A stretch of 64,000 nt of DNA from Sphingobium sp. (GCF_003248505.1 NZ_QFOA01000011.1:1-64000); one strand, 5' to 3'; shown: positions 25,453-34,799, counted from the stretch's first letter. Numbers and translations are program-made. The notes: a model not told the origin generated them from the letters alone.

Positions 25453-26145
25453 ATGCCGACCGATCATCTCTTCGCCACCGGTGCGCAGGCCGCCGCCGAC
25501 CTGTCCACCCGCATCGCCCATATTCTCTCGGACGCCATCGCGGCGCGCGGCGTCGCCACCATCGCGGTGTCGGGCGGGCGATCCCCCCGCCCCGTGCTGG
25601 AAGCGCTGGCGAAAGAGCCGCTCGACTGGACCAAGCTGATCGTGACGCTGGTGGACGAGCGTTGGGTCGATGCGGCGAACGCAGACAGCAATGCGCGGCT
25701 GGTGCACGAAACCCTGTTGCAGGGACCGGCGGCGCAAGCGCGCTTCGTGCCGATGAAAACGCAGGCGGCGGATGCTTATGCTGGACAGGCGGACGTAGAG
25801 ACAGCGTTCGCCGCCCTGCCCTGGCCGCTCGACATCGTGCTGCTGGGCATGGGGGACGACGGCCATACCGCGTCGCTGTTTCCGGAGGCGCGGGAACTGG
25901 GCGAAGGCCTTTCCACGACCGCGCGCACCATCGCGGTGACGCCGCCCGCAGCGCCGCATCAGCGCCTGTCGCTGACGGCGCGCGCGATCCTCGACAGCCG
26001 TCACATCTTCCTCCAGATCGCAGGCGCGGAAAAACGGGCCGTTTACGCGCGCGCGCTGAACGACGGACCGGTCGAGGACCTGCCGATCCGCCTCGCCCTG
26101 CATCAGGACGCGGTGCCGGTGGAGGTATGGATTGCGGAAGGCTGA
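25453..26145 (+). CDS. pgl: 6-phosphogluconolactonase
   Basis: Protein of 230 residues of the SOL/DevB-type lactonase family. It hydrolyses 6-phosphogluconolactone to 6-phosphogluconate, the step between Zwf and Edd, both encoded 2.5-4 kb downstream. Motifs: IAVSGGRSPRPVLEAL, TLVDERWVDAANADSNA and LLGMGDDGHTASLFP. It is the third gene of the galE-ybaK-pgl run. Its last 43 bases overlap, tail to tail, a small membrane protein gene on the other strand. Confidence 0.94.
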   Translation: MPTDHLFATGAQAAADLSTRIAHILSDAIAARGVATIAVSGGRSPRPVLEALAKEPLDWTKLIVTLVDERWVDAANADSNARLVHETLLQGPAAQARFVPMKTQAADAYAGQADVETAFAALPWPLDIVLLGMGDDGHTASLFPEARELGEGLSTTARTIAVTPPAAPHQRLSLTARAILDSRHIFLQIAGAEKRAVYARALNDGPVEDLPIRLALHQDAVPVEVWIAEG

Positions 26146-26405
26146 TCGCCGGGCGTTTCCCCGACGATCAGATAGCGCCAGACGCCGGTCGCATTGATGA
26201 AGAGCAGCGCGACATTCTGCCAGCCGATCCCTTCGCTATCGTCGCCAACGAAGCCCCAGGCCATCAGCGCCAGCGACGAGGTGACGAACAGCACGAAGGC
26301 CCAGCCCGTGACGCGCCGCCCTAGATTGAGCGAAACGAGGAGCGCCGCCAGCGTCGCAGCGCCCGCGCCGTAATATTGGAGGGCGGTGAGCAGGGAAGGA
26401 TGCAT
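26103..26405 (-). CDS. Small membrane protein, conserved type
   Basis: Protein of 100 residues with three hydrophobic segments: roughly 8-26 (YYGAGAATLAALLVSL), 30-50 (VTGWAFVLFVTSSLALMAW) and 60-80 (IGWQNVALLFINATGVWRYL). This is a coherent membrane topology and not what an antisense shadow would give. The ATG at 26405 is preferred to the upstream start at 26426. The 3' end overlaps the end of pgl by 43 bases. Function unknown; it is reminiscent of short PnuC- or CBU_0592-like integral proteins, but I cannot place it. Confidence 0.65.
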   Translation of the reverse strand: MHPSLLTALQYYGAGAATLAALLVSLNLGRRVTGWAFVLFVTSSLALMAWGFVGDDSEGIGWQNVALLFINATGVWRYLIVGETPGDQPSAIHTSTGTAS

Positions 26406-26472
26406 AACCCTTCCTGAACCCGGCATGCCGCCTGTAGTTGCGACCGCGATAACATGCGTTTAGGCAACCGGC

Positions 26473-27630
26473 ATGATTGCACAGATCGACCCGTTCCACG
26501 CCATCGCCATCAGCCGGGAGGCGCATCAACTGGAAGCGCAGGGTCGATCCATCCTGCACATGGAATTCGGACAGCCTTCGACCGGCGCGCCTGCCAATGC
26601 CATCGCGGTCGCGCATTCGGTGCTGGATACCGACCCAATGGGCTATTGGGAGAGCCAGCCGCTCAAGGAACGGATCGCGGCCCTCTATGCGCAGCGGCAT
26701 GGCGTGGCGGTCGATGCCGAGCAGGTGCTGCTGACCTGCGGTGCGTCGCCGGGCCTGGTGCTGGCGCTGACCAGCCTGTTCGCGCCGGGCGCGCGGGTGG
26801 CGACGGCACGACCGGGCTACGTTGCCTACCGCAACACCTTGAAGGCGCTTTATCTGGAGCCGGTCGAGGTCGCCTGCGGCCCTGCCGAACGCTACCAGAT
26901 CGGTGCCGAGGCGATCGCCCGGATCGATCCCGCGCCCGTCGGCCTCATCCTCGCCAGTCCGGCCAACCCGACCGGCACGATCATCCCCCCCGGGGAATTG
27001 CGCGCCATCGCGGATATCTGTGCCGAGCGCGGTATGGCCATCGTGTCGGACGAAATCTATCATGGCCTGAGCTTCGGCGAAGCGGCGCATTCGATGCTGG
27101 AGTTCGATCCCGGTGCCGTGATCGTCAACAGCTTCTCCAAATATTTCAGCATGGCCGGTTGGCGGCTGGGCTGGGTCGTCGTCCCACCGCATCTGGTCGA
27201 CGCGGCGCGGGCGCGGATGGGGAACCTGTTCCTGACGCCGCCGGTGCTGGCGCAGCGCGCGGGGCTGGCGGCGTTCGACGGAATCGCGGAACTGGAAGAA
27301 CATGTGGGCACATACCGCCGCAACCGCGCATTGCTGCTCGACGCGCTCCCCGCCATGGGGCTCGCCCGGATCGCACCGCCGGACGGGGCCTTCTACATCT
27401 ATGCCGATATCAGCCATCTGACGAACGACAGCCTGGGCTTTTGCCAGTTGCTGTTGCGCGAAACGGGGGTGGCGACCGCGCCGGGGATCGATTTCGATCC
27501 GGTGGACGGCCATCGCTTCATCCGCTTCAGCTTCGCGGTGTCGAGCGACCGGGTGGAAGACGCCATCGCGCGGATGGTGCCGTGGTTCCAGCGACAGGGC
27601 TCCGGGCAGCGGCCACCAGAGGGCGCATAA
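26473..27630 (+). CDS. PLP-dependent aminotransferase, class I/II
   Basis: Fold-type I aminotransferase of 385 residues. Key residues: GASPGLVLALTSLF (phosphate cup), the Asn in ASPANPTGT, the Asp in SDEIYHGL, the PLP lysine in NSFSKYFSMAGWRLGW and the substrate carboxylate Arg in HRFIRFSFAV. The conserved FSKxFSMxGWRLG places it in the aspartate/tyrosine aminotransferase-like group often annotated as pyridoxal-dependent aminotransferase. It has no operon partners and is followed by the convergent tRNA-Leu gene. Substrate not assignable. Confidence 0.92.
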   Translation: MIAQIDPFHAIAISREAHQLEAQGRSILHMEFGQPSTGAPANAIAVAHSVLDTDPMGYWESQPLKERIAALYAQRHGVAVDAEQVLLTCGASPGLVLALTSLFAPGARVATARPGYVAYRNTLKALYLEPVEVACGPAERYQIGAEAIARIDPAPVGLILASPANPTGTIIPPGELRAIADICAERGMAIVSDEIYHGLSFGEAAHSMLEFDPGAVIVNSFSKYFSMAGWRLGWVVVPPHLVDAARARMGNLFLTPPVLAQRAGLAAFDGIAELEEHVGTYRRNRALLLDALPAMGLARIAPPDGAFYIYADISHLTNDSLGFCQLLLRETGVATAPGIDFDPVDGHRFIRFSFAVSSDRVEDAIARMVPWFQRQGSGQRPPEGA

Positions 27631-27645
27631 CGCCGACGAAAAGGA

Positions 27646-27730
27646 TGGTGCGGGTGGTCGGAATCGAACCGACACTCCTTGCGGAACCGGATTTTGAGTC
27701 CGGCGCGTCTACCAGTTTCACCACACCCGC
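27646..27730 (-). tRNA. tRNA-Leu(CAA)
   Basis: Class II tRNA of 85 bases including an encoded CCA end. The acceptor arms GCGGGTG and CACCCGC pair perfectly, the T-arm has GGTTCGATTCC, and the anticodon loop CTCAAAA between CCGGA and TCCGG gives anticodon CAA, reading TTG leucine codons. A short variable arm is present, as expected for leucine tRNAs. Confidence 0.97.
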
Positions 27731-27828
27731 GTGGCCGGTGTGCGCAAATGGCAAAATCGAAGGCCTGCGTCCAGTCGAAAATCGGACAAGGCGTTCAGTT
27801 GCATAGAATCGTGCCGATGATGCGGCCC

Positions 27829-28449
27829 TCAGCCGTCCTGCTTCTGCCCCGGATAAGGGTTGGAGCGGAGAGCCGTCGCGAGGTGCGTAGCGTTGCCAGC
27901 CACCATCCTGGCGGTTTGCAACACCTTGTGGGGCGTCTTTTCCAGATCCTTGAAGTCGGTCGATCCCATCGCCTCCCCAACCCAGTAGCAGGCGGCGACG
28001 GCGGGAATCGTCCAGCCGACATCGTTCAGTGACTGGAATATCTGCGCGGAGGCGGCATGGGCCCCGTCCTCGTTGCCGACGATCGCAGCGACCGCGACCT
28101 TCGAATAGCTCGGCATTCGCCCCTTGTCGTCGGTTTCCGAGATAAAGGCGTCCATGCGTTCCAGCACGCGCTTGGCGACGCTACCCGCCTGCCCCATCCA
28201 GATCGGCGTGCCCAAAATCAAGATGTCCGCCGAAAGTATCTTTTTCCGGATCGCGGGCCAGTCGTCGCCATCGCCCTCATCCGAACTGACGCCCGGCAGC
28301 ACATTGTGCGCGGCGATACGAACCGTGTCGGCAACGGCGACGTCCAACGCCTCGAACTCCCTTGCGAGCACGGCGATCATCGCGTCGGTCGAGCTTGCCT
28401 CACCGTCGCCGCGCTTCAGGGTACAGTTCAGGGGCTGGACGGTCAGCAT
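27829..28449 (-). CDS. Flavodoxin-like NAD(P)H-dependent oxidoreductase
   Basis: Protein of 206 residues with a flavodoxin-like fold. ADILILGTPIWMGQAGSVAKRVLERMDAF is the flavin-contact loop of the NADPH-dependent FMN reductase family, and KVAVAAIVGNEDGAH is the following strand and loop. The N-terminus lacks a long hydrophobic leader, so it is cytoplasmic. The ATG at 28449 is preceded by GGAGAG. It is divergent from zwf across a 189-base gap. The substrate is unknown; quinone or disulfide reduction is common in the family. Confidence 0.83.
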   Translation of the reverse strand: MLTVQPLNCTLKRGDGEASSTDAMIAVLAREFEALDVAVADTVRIAAHNVLPGVSSDEGDGDDWPAIRKKILSADILILGTPIWMGQAGSVAKRVLERMDAFISETDDKGRMPSYSKVAVAAIVGNEDGAHAASAQIFQSLNDVGWTIPAVAACYWVGEAMGSTDFKDLEKTPHKVLQTARMVAGNATHLATALRSNPYPGQKQDG

Positions 28450-28560
28450 GCGACTCTCCTTCGTTTCGGTCCGGCAATGTCGTTAATGGTCGTGCAGACG
28501 AAGGCTGTAGCGCGCGAAAACCGCCTAAGTTCCCGCATTTCCGGAAGGACGCGAGCCTGC

Positions 28561-28588
28561 TTGCGTAACGATCCTGTGCCGTTATAAG
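28561..28588 (+). promoter_or_regulatory. Probable sigma-70-type promoter of zwf-edd-glk-eda
   Basis: TTGCGT (28561-28566) and TATAAG (28583-28588) are separated by 16 bases. The predicted transcription start would lie about 45 bases before the zwf start codon. No HexR-type palindrome is visible in the gap. Confidence 0.4.
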
Positions 28589-28638
28589 GCAGGTTCGTGC
28601 AGACATCGTTATGACCCAAAACGGAGAAGGACCTTCCT

Positions 28639-30102
28639 TTGACCGATCCGTCTGCCACGTTCCTGCTTTTCGGTGCCACCGGCGATCTAGCCCGGCGCAT
28701 GATCTTCCCTTCGCTCTACAATCTTCTGTCGGATGGCTTGTTGCCCGACGATTTCCGGATCGTGGCCTCCGGCCGGTCTGAGAAGGATGACGCCGGTTTC
28801 CGTGCGGAGGTCGATGCCGCGCTCAAGGAATTCCTGCCCGCGGACCGCTACGATGCGGACCGTGCGGCAAGCTTCACCGCGATGATCCAGTATCAGCCGG
28901 TGGAAGCGGGCAACAAGGCGCAGTTTCAGGCGCTTGCCGAGCGCATCGACGGGCGGGCAGAGCGTGGCCTGTCGGTCTATCTGTCGACGCCGCCTTCGCT
29001 CTTCGCCCCTACAGCGCAAGGACTGGCCGACGCGGGGCTCATCACGCCGAGCACCCGCATCGCGATGGAAAAGCCGATCGGCAAGGATCTGGCTTCGTCG
29101 AAGGAGGTCAATGACGGCATCGGCGCCCTGTTCGCCGAGGAGCAGATTTTCCGGGTCGATCATTATCTGGGCAAGGAAACGGTTCAGAACCTGCTTGCCC
29201 TGCGCTTCGGCAACGTGATGTTCGAACCCCTGTGGAACGCGACCGCCATCGACCATGTGCAGATCACGGTGGGCGAAACGGTAGGGCTGGAAGGGCGCGT
29301 TTCCTATTATGACGGCGTGGGCGCGCTGCGCGACATGGTGCAGAACCATATGCTCCAGATCCTGTCGATCATCGCCATGGAACCGCCCGCGCGCATGGAC
29401 CCGACCGCCGTGCGCGACGAAAAGGTGAAGGCGCTGCGGTCGCTACGGCCCATGACGGACGAGACGGTCAAGACCCATAGCGTGCGCGGACAATATAACC
29501 CGGGCGCCGTGAAGGGGCAGATCGTCACCGGATACGCCGACGAACTGGGCAAACCGTCCGATACCGAAACGTTCGTCGCGCTCAAGGCGTTCATCGACAA
29601 CTGGCGGTGGCAGGGCGTGCCCTTCTACCTGCGCACGGGCAAGCGGATGCCCGACCGGCAGTCGGAGATCGTCATCCAGTTCAAGCCCGTGCGCCACAGC
29701 ATTTTCGGGCGCGACGGGCACGGATCGGGGCTGGAGCCCAACACGCTGGTCATCCGGTTGCAGCCGGAGGAATATATCCGGCTCCAGATCATGACGAAGC
29801 GTCCGGGCCTCGAACGGCAGGTGCGGCTGGAGGAAGTGACGCTGGACGTATCCCTTACCGCAGCATTTGCCGGACAGCGCCGCCGTATCGCCTATGAACG
29901 GCTGATCCTCGATCTGCTGGCGGGCGACCAGACGCTGTTCGTGCGCCGTGACGAGGTGGAGGCGCAATGGACCTGGATCGACAGCATCATCGACGGGTGG
30001 AAGGACGCCAATGTAAAGCCGTCGCCCTATTCTTCGGGGAACTGGGGACCGTCTTCGGCCATTGCGCTGATCGAACGTGACGGAGCAAGCTGGCATGACT
30101 GA
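28639..30102 (+). CDS. zwf: Glucose-6-phosphate 1-dehydrogenase
   Basis: Protein of 487 residues, the normal length. It oxidises glucose-6-phosphate to 6-phosphogluconolactone with NADP or NAD, feeding the Entner-Doudoroff pathway. The N-terminal dinucleotide motif FGATGDLARRMIFPSLYNL and the substrate-binding signature RVDHYLGKE (here FRVDHYLGKETVQNLLALRF) are intact; RTGKRMPDRQSEIVIQFK is also typical. The start is a TTG at 28639 placed 8 bases after GGAGAAGG; an ATG at 28611 is in another frame. The stop overlaps the edd start by 8 bases (ATGACTGA). Confidence 0.97.
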   Translation: MTDPSATFLLFGATGDLARRMIFPSLYNLLSDGLLPDDFRIVASGRSEKDDAGFRAEVDAALKEFLPADRYDADRAASFTAMIQYQPVEAGNKAQFQALAERIDGRAERGLSVYLSTPPSLFAPTAQGLADAGLITPSTRIAMEKPIGKDLASSKEVNDGIGALFAEEQIFRVDHYLGKETVQNLLALRFGNVMFEPLWNATAIDHVQITVGETVGLEGRVSYYDGVGALRDMVQNHMLQILSIIAMEPPARMDPTAVRDEKVKALRSLRPMTDETVKTHSVRGQYNPGAVKGQIVTGYADELGKPSDTETFVALKAFIDNWRWQGVPFYLRTGKRMPDRQSEIVIQFKPVRHSIFGRDGHGSGLEPNTLVIRLQPEEYIRLQIMTKRPGLERQVRLEEVTLDVSLTAAFAGQRRRIAYERLILDLLAGDQTLFVRRDEVEAQWTWIDSIIDGWKDANVKPSPYSSGNWGPSSAIALIERDGASWHD

Positions 30103-31921
30103 TCTTCACCCCACCATCGCAAAGGTAACGGACCGCATCGTTGCGCGCAGCCGCGCGCGGCGGCGGCAATATCTGGACCTGATCGAACGGGGCCGGGACG
30201 CGGGCACCAACCGGGACAATCTGTCGTGCGGCAACCTTGCCCACGGTTTTGCCGCCAGCGGCGAGGACAAGCCCGTCATCCGCACCGGCCAGGCGATGAA
30301 CATCGGCATCGTCACCGCCTATAACGACATGCTTTCGGCGCATCAGCCCTATGGCCGCTACCCTGAGCAGATCAAGATCGCCGCCCGCGAAGTCGGCGCG
30401 ACGGCACAGGTCGCAGGCGGCGTGCCCGCGATGTGCGACGGCGTGACGCAGGGGCAGTCGGGCATGGACCTGTCGCTGTTCAGCCGCGACACCATCGCGC
30501 TGGGAACGGCGGTGGCGCTGAGCCATGCGATGTTCGAGGGCGCGTTGCTGCTGGGCATATGCGACAAGATCGTGCCGGGCCTGCTGATCGGCGCGCTGCG
30601 CTTCGGGCATCTGCCGACGATCCTGATCCCCGCCGGGCCCATGCCGTCGGGCCTTGCCAACAAGGAAAAGGTCCGCATCCGCCAGCTTTATGCGGAGGGG
30701 AAGGTTGGGCGCGACGAGTTGCTGGAATCCGAAAGCGCATCCTATCACGGCGCGGGAACCTGCACCTTCTACGGCACGGCCAATTCCAACCAGATGATGA
30801 TGGAGATGATGGGCTTGCATATGCCCGCCGCCTCCTTCGTCAATCCGGGGACGAAGCTGCGGAGCGAACTCACCCGCGCCGCCGTGCATCGGGTGGCAAG
30901 CATCGGATGGGACGGCGACGATTATCGCCCGCTCGGTCACTGCGTCGATGAAAAGGCGATCGTCAACGCGATGATCGGCCTGATGGCGACGGGCGGTTCG
31001 ACGAACCATGCCATTCACCTGCCCGCCATCGCGCGGGCGGCGGGGATCAGCATCGACTGGACCGACTTTGCCGAGATTTCGGACGTCGTCCCCCTGCTTG
31101 CGCGGGTGTATCCTAACGGATCGGGCGACGTGAACCATTTCCACGCGGCGGGCGGCATCAGCTTCGTCATCCGCGAATTGCTCGACGCAGGTCTGCTCCA
31201 CCGCGATATCCTGACCGTGGCACGGCGAGACCTGACCGATTACGGCAAGGAACCGGTGCTGGAGGACGAGGCGCTGACGTGGAAGGACGTGCCGGCTTCG
31301 CGCGACGAAGCCATGGTGCGGCCCGTGTCCAACCCTTTCCAGGCCGACGGTGGCATGAAGCTGCTTCAGGGCAATCTCGGTCGCTGCGTCATGAAGGTGA
31401 GCGCGGTGGACAAGGAACGCTGGATGATCGAAGCTCCCGCCGCCGTCTTCCACGACCAGGACGATGTGCTGCGCGCGTTCAAGGCGGGGGAACTGGAACG
31501 CGATGTCATCGTGGTCGTCCGGTTCCAGGGACCGCGCGCCAACGGGATGCCCGAACTGCACAAGCTGACGCCCGCGCTGGGCGTGCTTCAGGATCGCGGC
31601 TTCAAGGTCGCACTGTTGACCGACGGGCGCATGTCGGGCGCGAGCGGCAAGGTGCCTGCCGCCATCCACCTGTCGCCCGAGGCGCTGGGCGGCGGTCCCA
31701 TCGGCAAGCTGCGCGACGGAGACCGGGTGCGGGTGTGCGCGCAGGAAGGCGTGGTCGAAGCTCTGGTCGAGCCGTCGGAGTGGGATGCGCGTGACGAGCC
31801 TGCGGCCCCGCCCCCGCCCTACGACACGGGACGCGAGCTTTTCGCGCTGTTTCGCCATCACAGCGACCTTGCCGAACAGGGCGCGTCCGCCATGCTCGCC
31901 GCGATGGAAAGCGAGCTTTAA
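30095..31921 (+). CDS. edd: 6-phosphogluconate dehydratase
   Basis: Protein of 608 residues of the IlvD/Edd family. It dehydrates 6-phosphogluconate to KDPG. Cluster ligands are visible in NLSCGNLAHGF, CDGVTQGQSGMDLSLFSRD and GTCTFYGTANSNQMMMEMMGLHMP, and TDGRMSGASGKVPAAIHLSPEA is the C-terminal signature. The ATG at 30095 begins inside the zwf stop, and GGAGCA precedes it; a GTG at 30077 is a less likely alternative. Second gene of the Entner-Doudoroff operon. Confidence 0.96.
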   Translation: MTDLHPTIAKVTDRIVARSRARRRQYLDLIERGRDAGTNRDNLSCGNLAHGFAASGEDKPVIRTGQAMNIGIVTAYNDMLSAHQPYGRYPEQIKIAAREVGATAQVAGGVPAMCDGVTQGQSGMDLSLFSRDTIALGTAVALSHAMFEGALLLGICDKIVPGLLIGALRFGHLPTILIPAGPMPSGLANKEKVRIRQLYAEGKVGRDELLESESASYHGAGTCTFYGTANSNQMMMEMMGLHMPAASFVNPGTKLRSELTRAAVHRVASIGWDGDDYRPLGHCVDEKAIVNAMIGLMATGGSTNHAIHLPAIARAAGISIDWTDFAEISDVVPLLARVYPNGSGDVNHFHAAGGISFVIRELLDAGLLHRDILTVARRDLTDYGKEPVLEDEALTWKDVPASRDEAMVRPVSNPFQADGGMKLLQGNLGRCVMKVSAVDKERWMIEAPAAVFHDQDDVLRAFKAGELERDVIVVVRFQGPRANGMPELHKLTPALGVLQDRGFKVALLTDGRMSGASGKVPAAIHLSPEALGGGPIGKLRDGDRVRVCAQEGVVEALVEPSEWDARDEPAAPPPPYDTGRELFALFRHHSDLAEQGASAMLAAMESEL

Positions 31922-32014
31922 GGCCCGCAGCCGCGCGACGCGCACGCCATCGGGACGAGAGTTTCGCAGTCCCGAATGGGACGGAACGACGATAAGAATG
32001 AACAGGATGCCGAC

Positions 32015-32995
32015 ATGACTGACATCGTTGCCGCCGATATCGGCGGGACCAACGCCCGGTTCGCCCGCGCTTCATTGGACGAGAACGGCGTCCCCACGCT
32101 CGGGACGGTGCGCAAATACAAGGTCGCGGATTATCAGAGCCTTTCCGCCTGCTGGGCCGCCTTCGCGCAGGACGAGGCGAAGGACGGCGCAGGCGCGTTG
32201 CCGGATGCAGCGTCCATTGCCTTCGCGACGGCCATCGGGCGGGAAGTGATCAAGCTGACGAACAGCAGTTGGGTGATCCGCGCCGATACGCTCGCCGCCG
32301 ACCTTGGCGTACGGACCGTTCGGCTGGTCAACGATTTCGAAGCGGTGGCCCACGCCGTATCGCGCCTGCCCAAGGAAAATCTGCCGCTGCTCTTCGGCGA
32401 AGATCGCCCCTTCCCACGCGACGGTGGCGTTACGGTCATGGGGCCGGGCACGGGGCTTGGCGTTGCGATGATCGCTTTCGACGATGGCGATCCGCATGTG
32501 ATCGCGACGGAGGGCGGGCATCTCGACTTCGCGCCGCTCGATCATACGGAGGAGCGCATTCTTTCCTATCTGCGCGACAAGTTCCTGCGCGTATCGACCG
32601 AACGGATCGTGTCGGGGCCGGGGCTCAATTATATCTATAAGGCGATGGCGACCATCGGGCACGAGCGCGTCGTTTTGATGGAAGATCCCGAATTGTGGCA
32701 GGCGGCACTCGACGGCAGCGACGATTTCGCCCGCCGGGCGCTGGACCGATTTTGCCTGTGCTATGGATCAGTCGCGGGCGATCTGGCGCTGGCGCACGGC
32801 CCGCACGCCGTGGTGCTGGCGGGCGGATTGACGCAACGGATGCGGGATTTCCTGCAGGACAGCGGATTTCATTCCCGGTTCAAAGCCAAGGGCCGGTTCG
32901 AAAGCCTGATGGCCGGCATCCCCATCCGATGCGCCATCCATGAAGAAATCGGCCTGTTCGGGGCCGCAGCAGCGTTTCGGGAGAATAAAGCATGA
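32015..32995 (+). CDS. glk: Glucokinase (bacterial GLK family)
   Basis: Protein of 326 residues. It phosphorylates glucose with ATP. The nucleotide-binding start is IVAADIGGTNARFARA; VRLVNDFEAVAHA carries the catalytic Asp, GPGTGLGVAMI follows, and ATEGGHLDFAPLD is the conserved sugar-site loop. HAVVLAGGLTQRM is the second phosphate segment. The ATG at 32015 is used because it starts the kinase fold; the open frame begins at 31976. A 93-base gap separates it from edd, and the stop overlaps eda by ATGA. Confidence 0.95.
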   Translation: MTDIVAADIGGTNARFARASLDENGVPTLGTVRKYKVADYQSLSACWAAFAQDEAKDGAGALPDAASIAFATAIGREVIKLTNSSWVIRADTLAADLGVRTVRLVNDFEAVAHAVSRLPKENLPLLFGEDRPFPRDGGVTVMGPGTGLGVAMIAFDDGDPHVIATEGGHLDFAPLDHTEERILSYLRDKFLRVSTERIVSGPGLNYIYKAMATIGHERVVLMEDPELWQAALDGSDDFARRALDRFCLCYGSVAGDLALAHGPHAVVLAGGLTQRMRDFLQDSGFHSRFKAKGRFESLMAGIPIRCAIHEEIGLFGAAAAFRENKA

Positions 32996-33609
32996 GCCTT
33001 ACGGTCGAGCAGGTGATGGAACTGGCTCCGGTGATCCCGGTGCTGGTGGTCGATCGCGTGGAGGACGCGCTTCCCATCGCGCGGGCGCTGGTGGCAGGCG
33101 GGCTTCCCGCTCTGGAAGTGACGTTGCGCACCCCCGCCGCCCTGGATGTGATCCGCGAAATGGCGACCGTAGAAGGCGCGGTGGTGGGGGCCGGAACGGT
33201 GCTCAATCCGCAGCAGCTCGACGCCGCGATGGAGGCAGGAGCGCGCTTCATCGTCAGCCCCGGCCTAACCGAACCGCTCGGAAAGGCGGCGATTGGCGCA
33301 GGCGTCCCGTTCCTGCCAGGAACCGCGACCGCCGCGGACATCATGCGCGGCATGGACATGGGCCTGTCCCATTTCAAATTCTTTCCGGCCGAAACATCGG
33401 GCGGTCTGCCTGCGCTCAAGGCACTGGCCGCACCGCTGCACACCGCCCGCTTCTGCCCAACCGGCGGCATCACGGCACAAAGCGCGCCAGAATGGCTGGC
33501 ACAGCCCTTCATCAAATGCGTGGGCGGCAGTTGGGTCGTGCCCAAGGGGCCTGTCGATCCTGCCAGGATCGAAGCGCTGGCGCGCGAGGCGGCCGCCCTA
33601 CCGCGCTGA
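32992..33609 (+). CDS. eda: KDPG aldolase (2-dehydro-3-deoxyphosphogluconate aldolase)
   Basis: Class I aldolase of 205 residues. It splits KDPG into pyruvate and glyceraldehyde-3-phosphate, ending the pathway begun by zwf and edd. The family strands are clear: VIPVLVVDRVEDALPIARALVAGGLPALEVTLRT, VGAGTVLN, and LSHFKFFPAE, which contains the Schiff-base Lys. PTGGITAQ and KCVGGSWVVP close the barrel. It begins inside the glk stop (ATGA). An additional role on 4-hydroxy-2-oxoglutarate is common in the family. Confidence 0.96.
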   Translation: MSLTVEQVMELAPVIPVLVVDRVEDALPIARALVAGGLPALEVTLRTPAALDVIREMATVEGAVVGAGTVLNPQQLDAAMEAGARFIVSPGLTEPLGKAAIGAGVPFLPGTATAADIMRGMDMGLSHFKFFPAETSGGLPALKALAAPLHTARFCPTGGITAQSAPEWLAQPFIKCVGGSWVVPKGPVDPARIEALAREAAALPR

Positions 33610-33640
33610 TCCGGTTGCGCACCGCGCCGCCGCGCCCTAG

Positions 33641-34162
33641 ATGACAGGCATGAATCCGCGCCGCATCCTGACCGCCATCGCCCTTTTCCTGTCGGGATGC
33701 GCGGGCGCGCCGCAATCCTATCCGTCGCTGGCGAAGCGCGCGGTCGAAAGCGCGCCGGTGGCTGAAGTTGCACCGCCGCCCGCGCCAGCCCCCGCCGACG
33801 CGTCGCTCACGACTCAGATCGCCCGCTACACAGCGCAGGCGGACAAAGGCGCGGCGACGTTCGAGACGGCATATGCAAAGGCGGACCGGGCGGTGACCGC
33901 AGCACGCAGCGCCGGGGTTTCGAGCGACGCATGGGTGGCGGCGCAAGTGTCGATCAGCACGCTGGAGGCGGCGCGCAACGACAGCGTGTCGGCGCTTGCC
34001 AGTCTCGATACGCTGTATGTCCAGACCAGCAACGCGGTCGCGGACGGGAAGGCGAAGGGCGGTATCGCCGAAGTCGACGCCGCCCGCGCCGCCGCGCTGG
34101 CGCAGGTCGACCGGCAGAACGACCGCATCGATGCGTTGAAGTCCCGCCTGCCCCAGCCCTGA
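33641..34162 (+). CDS. Predicted lipoprotein, unknown function
   Basis: Protein of 173 residues (or 170 from an internal ATG at 33650). The signal ends in a lipobox, FLSGCAGAP, giving a lipid-modified Cys near residue 20. A proline/alanine-rich linker (about 40-55) follows, then a long helical region with heptad-like alanine spacing (QIARYTAQADKGAATFETAY and IAEVDAARAAALAQVDRQ), probably coiled coil. It ends before the convergent carbonic anhydrase gene. The architecture is that of small outer-membrane or periplasmic lipoproteins; I do not recognise a named family. Confidence 0.75.
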   Translation: MTGMNPRRILTAIALFLSGCAGAPQSYPSLAKRAVESAPVAEVAPPPAPAPADASLTTQIARYTAQADKGAATFETAYAKADRAVTAARSAGVSSDAWVAAQVSISTLEAARNDSVSALASLDTLYVQTSNAVADGKAKGGIAEVDAARAAALAQVDRQNDRIDALKSRLPQP

Positions 34163-34168
34163 CGCCGG

Positions 34169-34747
34169 TCATTCGACCGCGCGGACTGCGCCCTTGTGCG
34201 CCTTGGCGTTGTGGACATAGTGATCCACGCCCTCACGCATGTCGATGATCGCAGCGTCGGACAGGTCGCGCATATATTTGGCCGGACGCCCGGCCCAAAG
34301 CTGACGATGCGATACCGTTTTTCCGGATGTCAGCATCGCACCTGCGGCCAGCATCGCGTCGCTTTCCACCGTGCAGCCGCTCATGACGATCGCGCCCAGC
34401 CCGACGAAGGCACGGTCGTGCAGCACGCAACCGTGGATCATCGCCATGTGGCCGATCAGCACGTCTTCGCCGATGACGGTCGGCCACCCTTCCAGCGGTC
34501 GCCCGTCATCGCGCTCGCCTGCGCTGTCGCAATGGATGACGGTGCCGTCCTGCACGTTCGTGCGCGCGCCGATGCGGATGCGATTCACGTCCGCGCGGAT
34601 CACGCAATTATACCAGATGCTCGCGTCCTCGCCGATTTCGACGTCGCCCACGATGCGGCACCCCGGCGCCACGAAGGCGGTGGGATGGATCACCGGTGTC
34701 TTGCCGCCGAACGGAATGATGCTGACATCGGGATGCACGGTGGACAT
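34169..34747 (-). CDS. Gamma-carbonic-anhydrase-like hexapeptide protein
   Basis: Left-handed beta-helix protein of 192 residues, the length of YrdA/PaaY-type gamma carbonic anhydrases. Repeating hexapeptides run from IHPTAFVAPGCRIVGDVEIGEDASIWYNCVIRADV through MLTSGKTV. The candidate metal histidines lie in TVIHCDS, IGHMAMIHG and the second turn, as in the family. It has no partner genes. Catalytic activity toward CO2 is not guaranteed, since many members are acyltransferase-like. Confidence 0.87.
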   Translation of the reverse strand: MSTVHPDVSIIPFGGKTPVIHPTAFVAPGCRIVGDVEIGEDASIWYNCVIRADVNRIRIGARTNVQDGTVIHCDSAGERDDGRPLEGWPTVIGEDVLIGHMAMIHGCVLHDRAFVGLGAIVMSGCTVESDAMLAAGAMLTSGKTVSHRQLWAGRPAKYMRDLSDAAIIDMREGVDHYVHNAKAHKGAVRAVE

Positions 34748-34799
34748 GAAACGGCCTTCCTGGGGTTCTGGTGCCGGGCGCGTTCAGGGTGCCGGCGTG

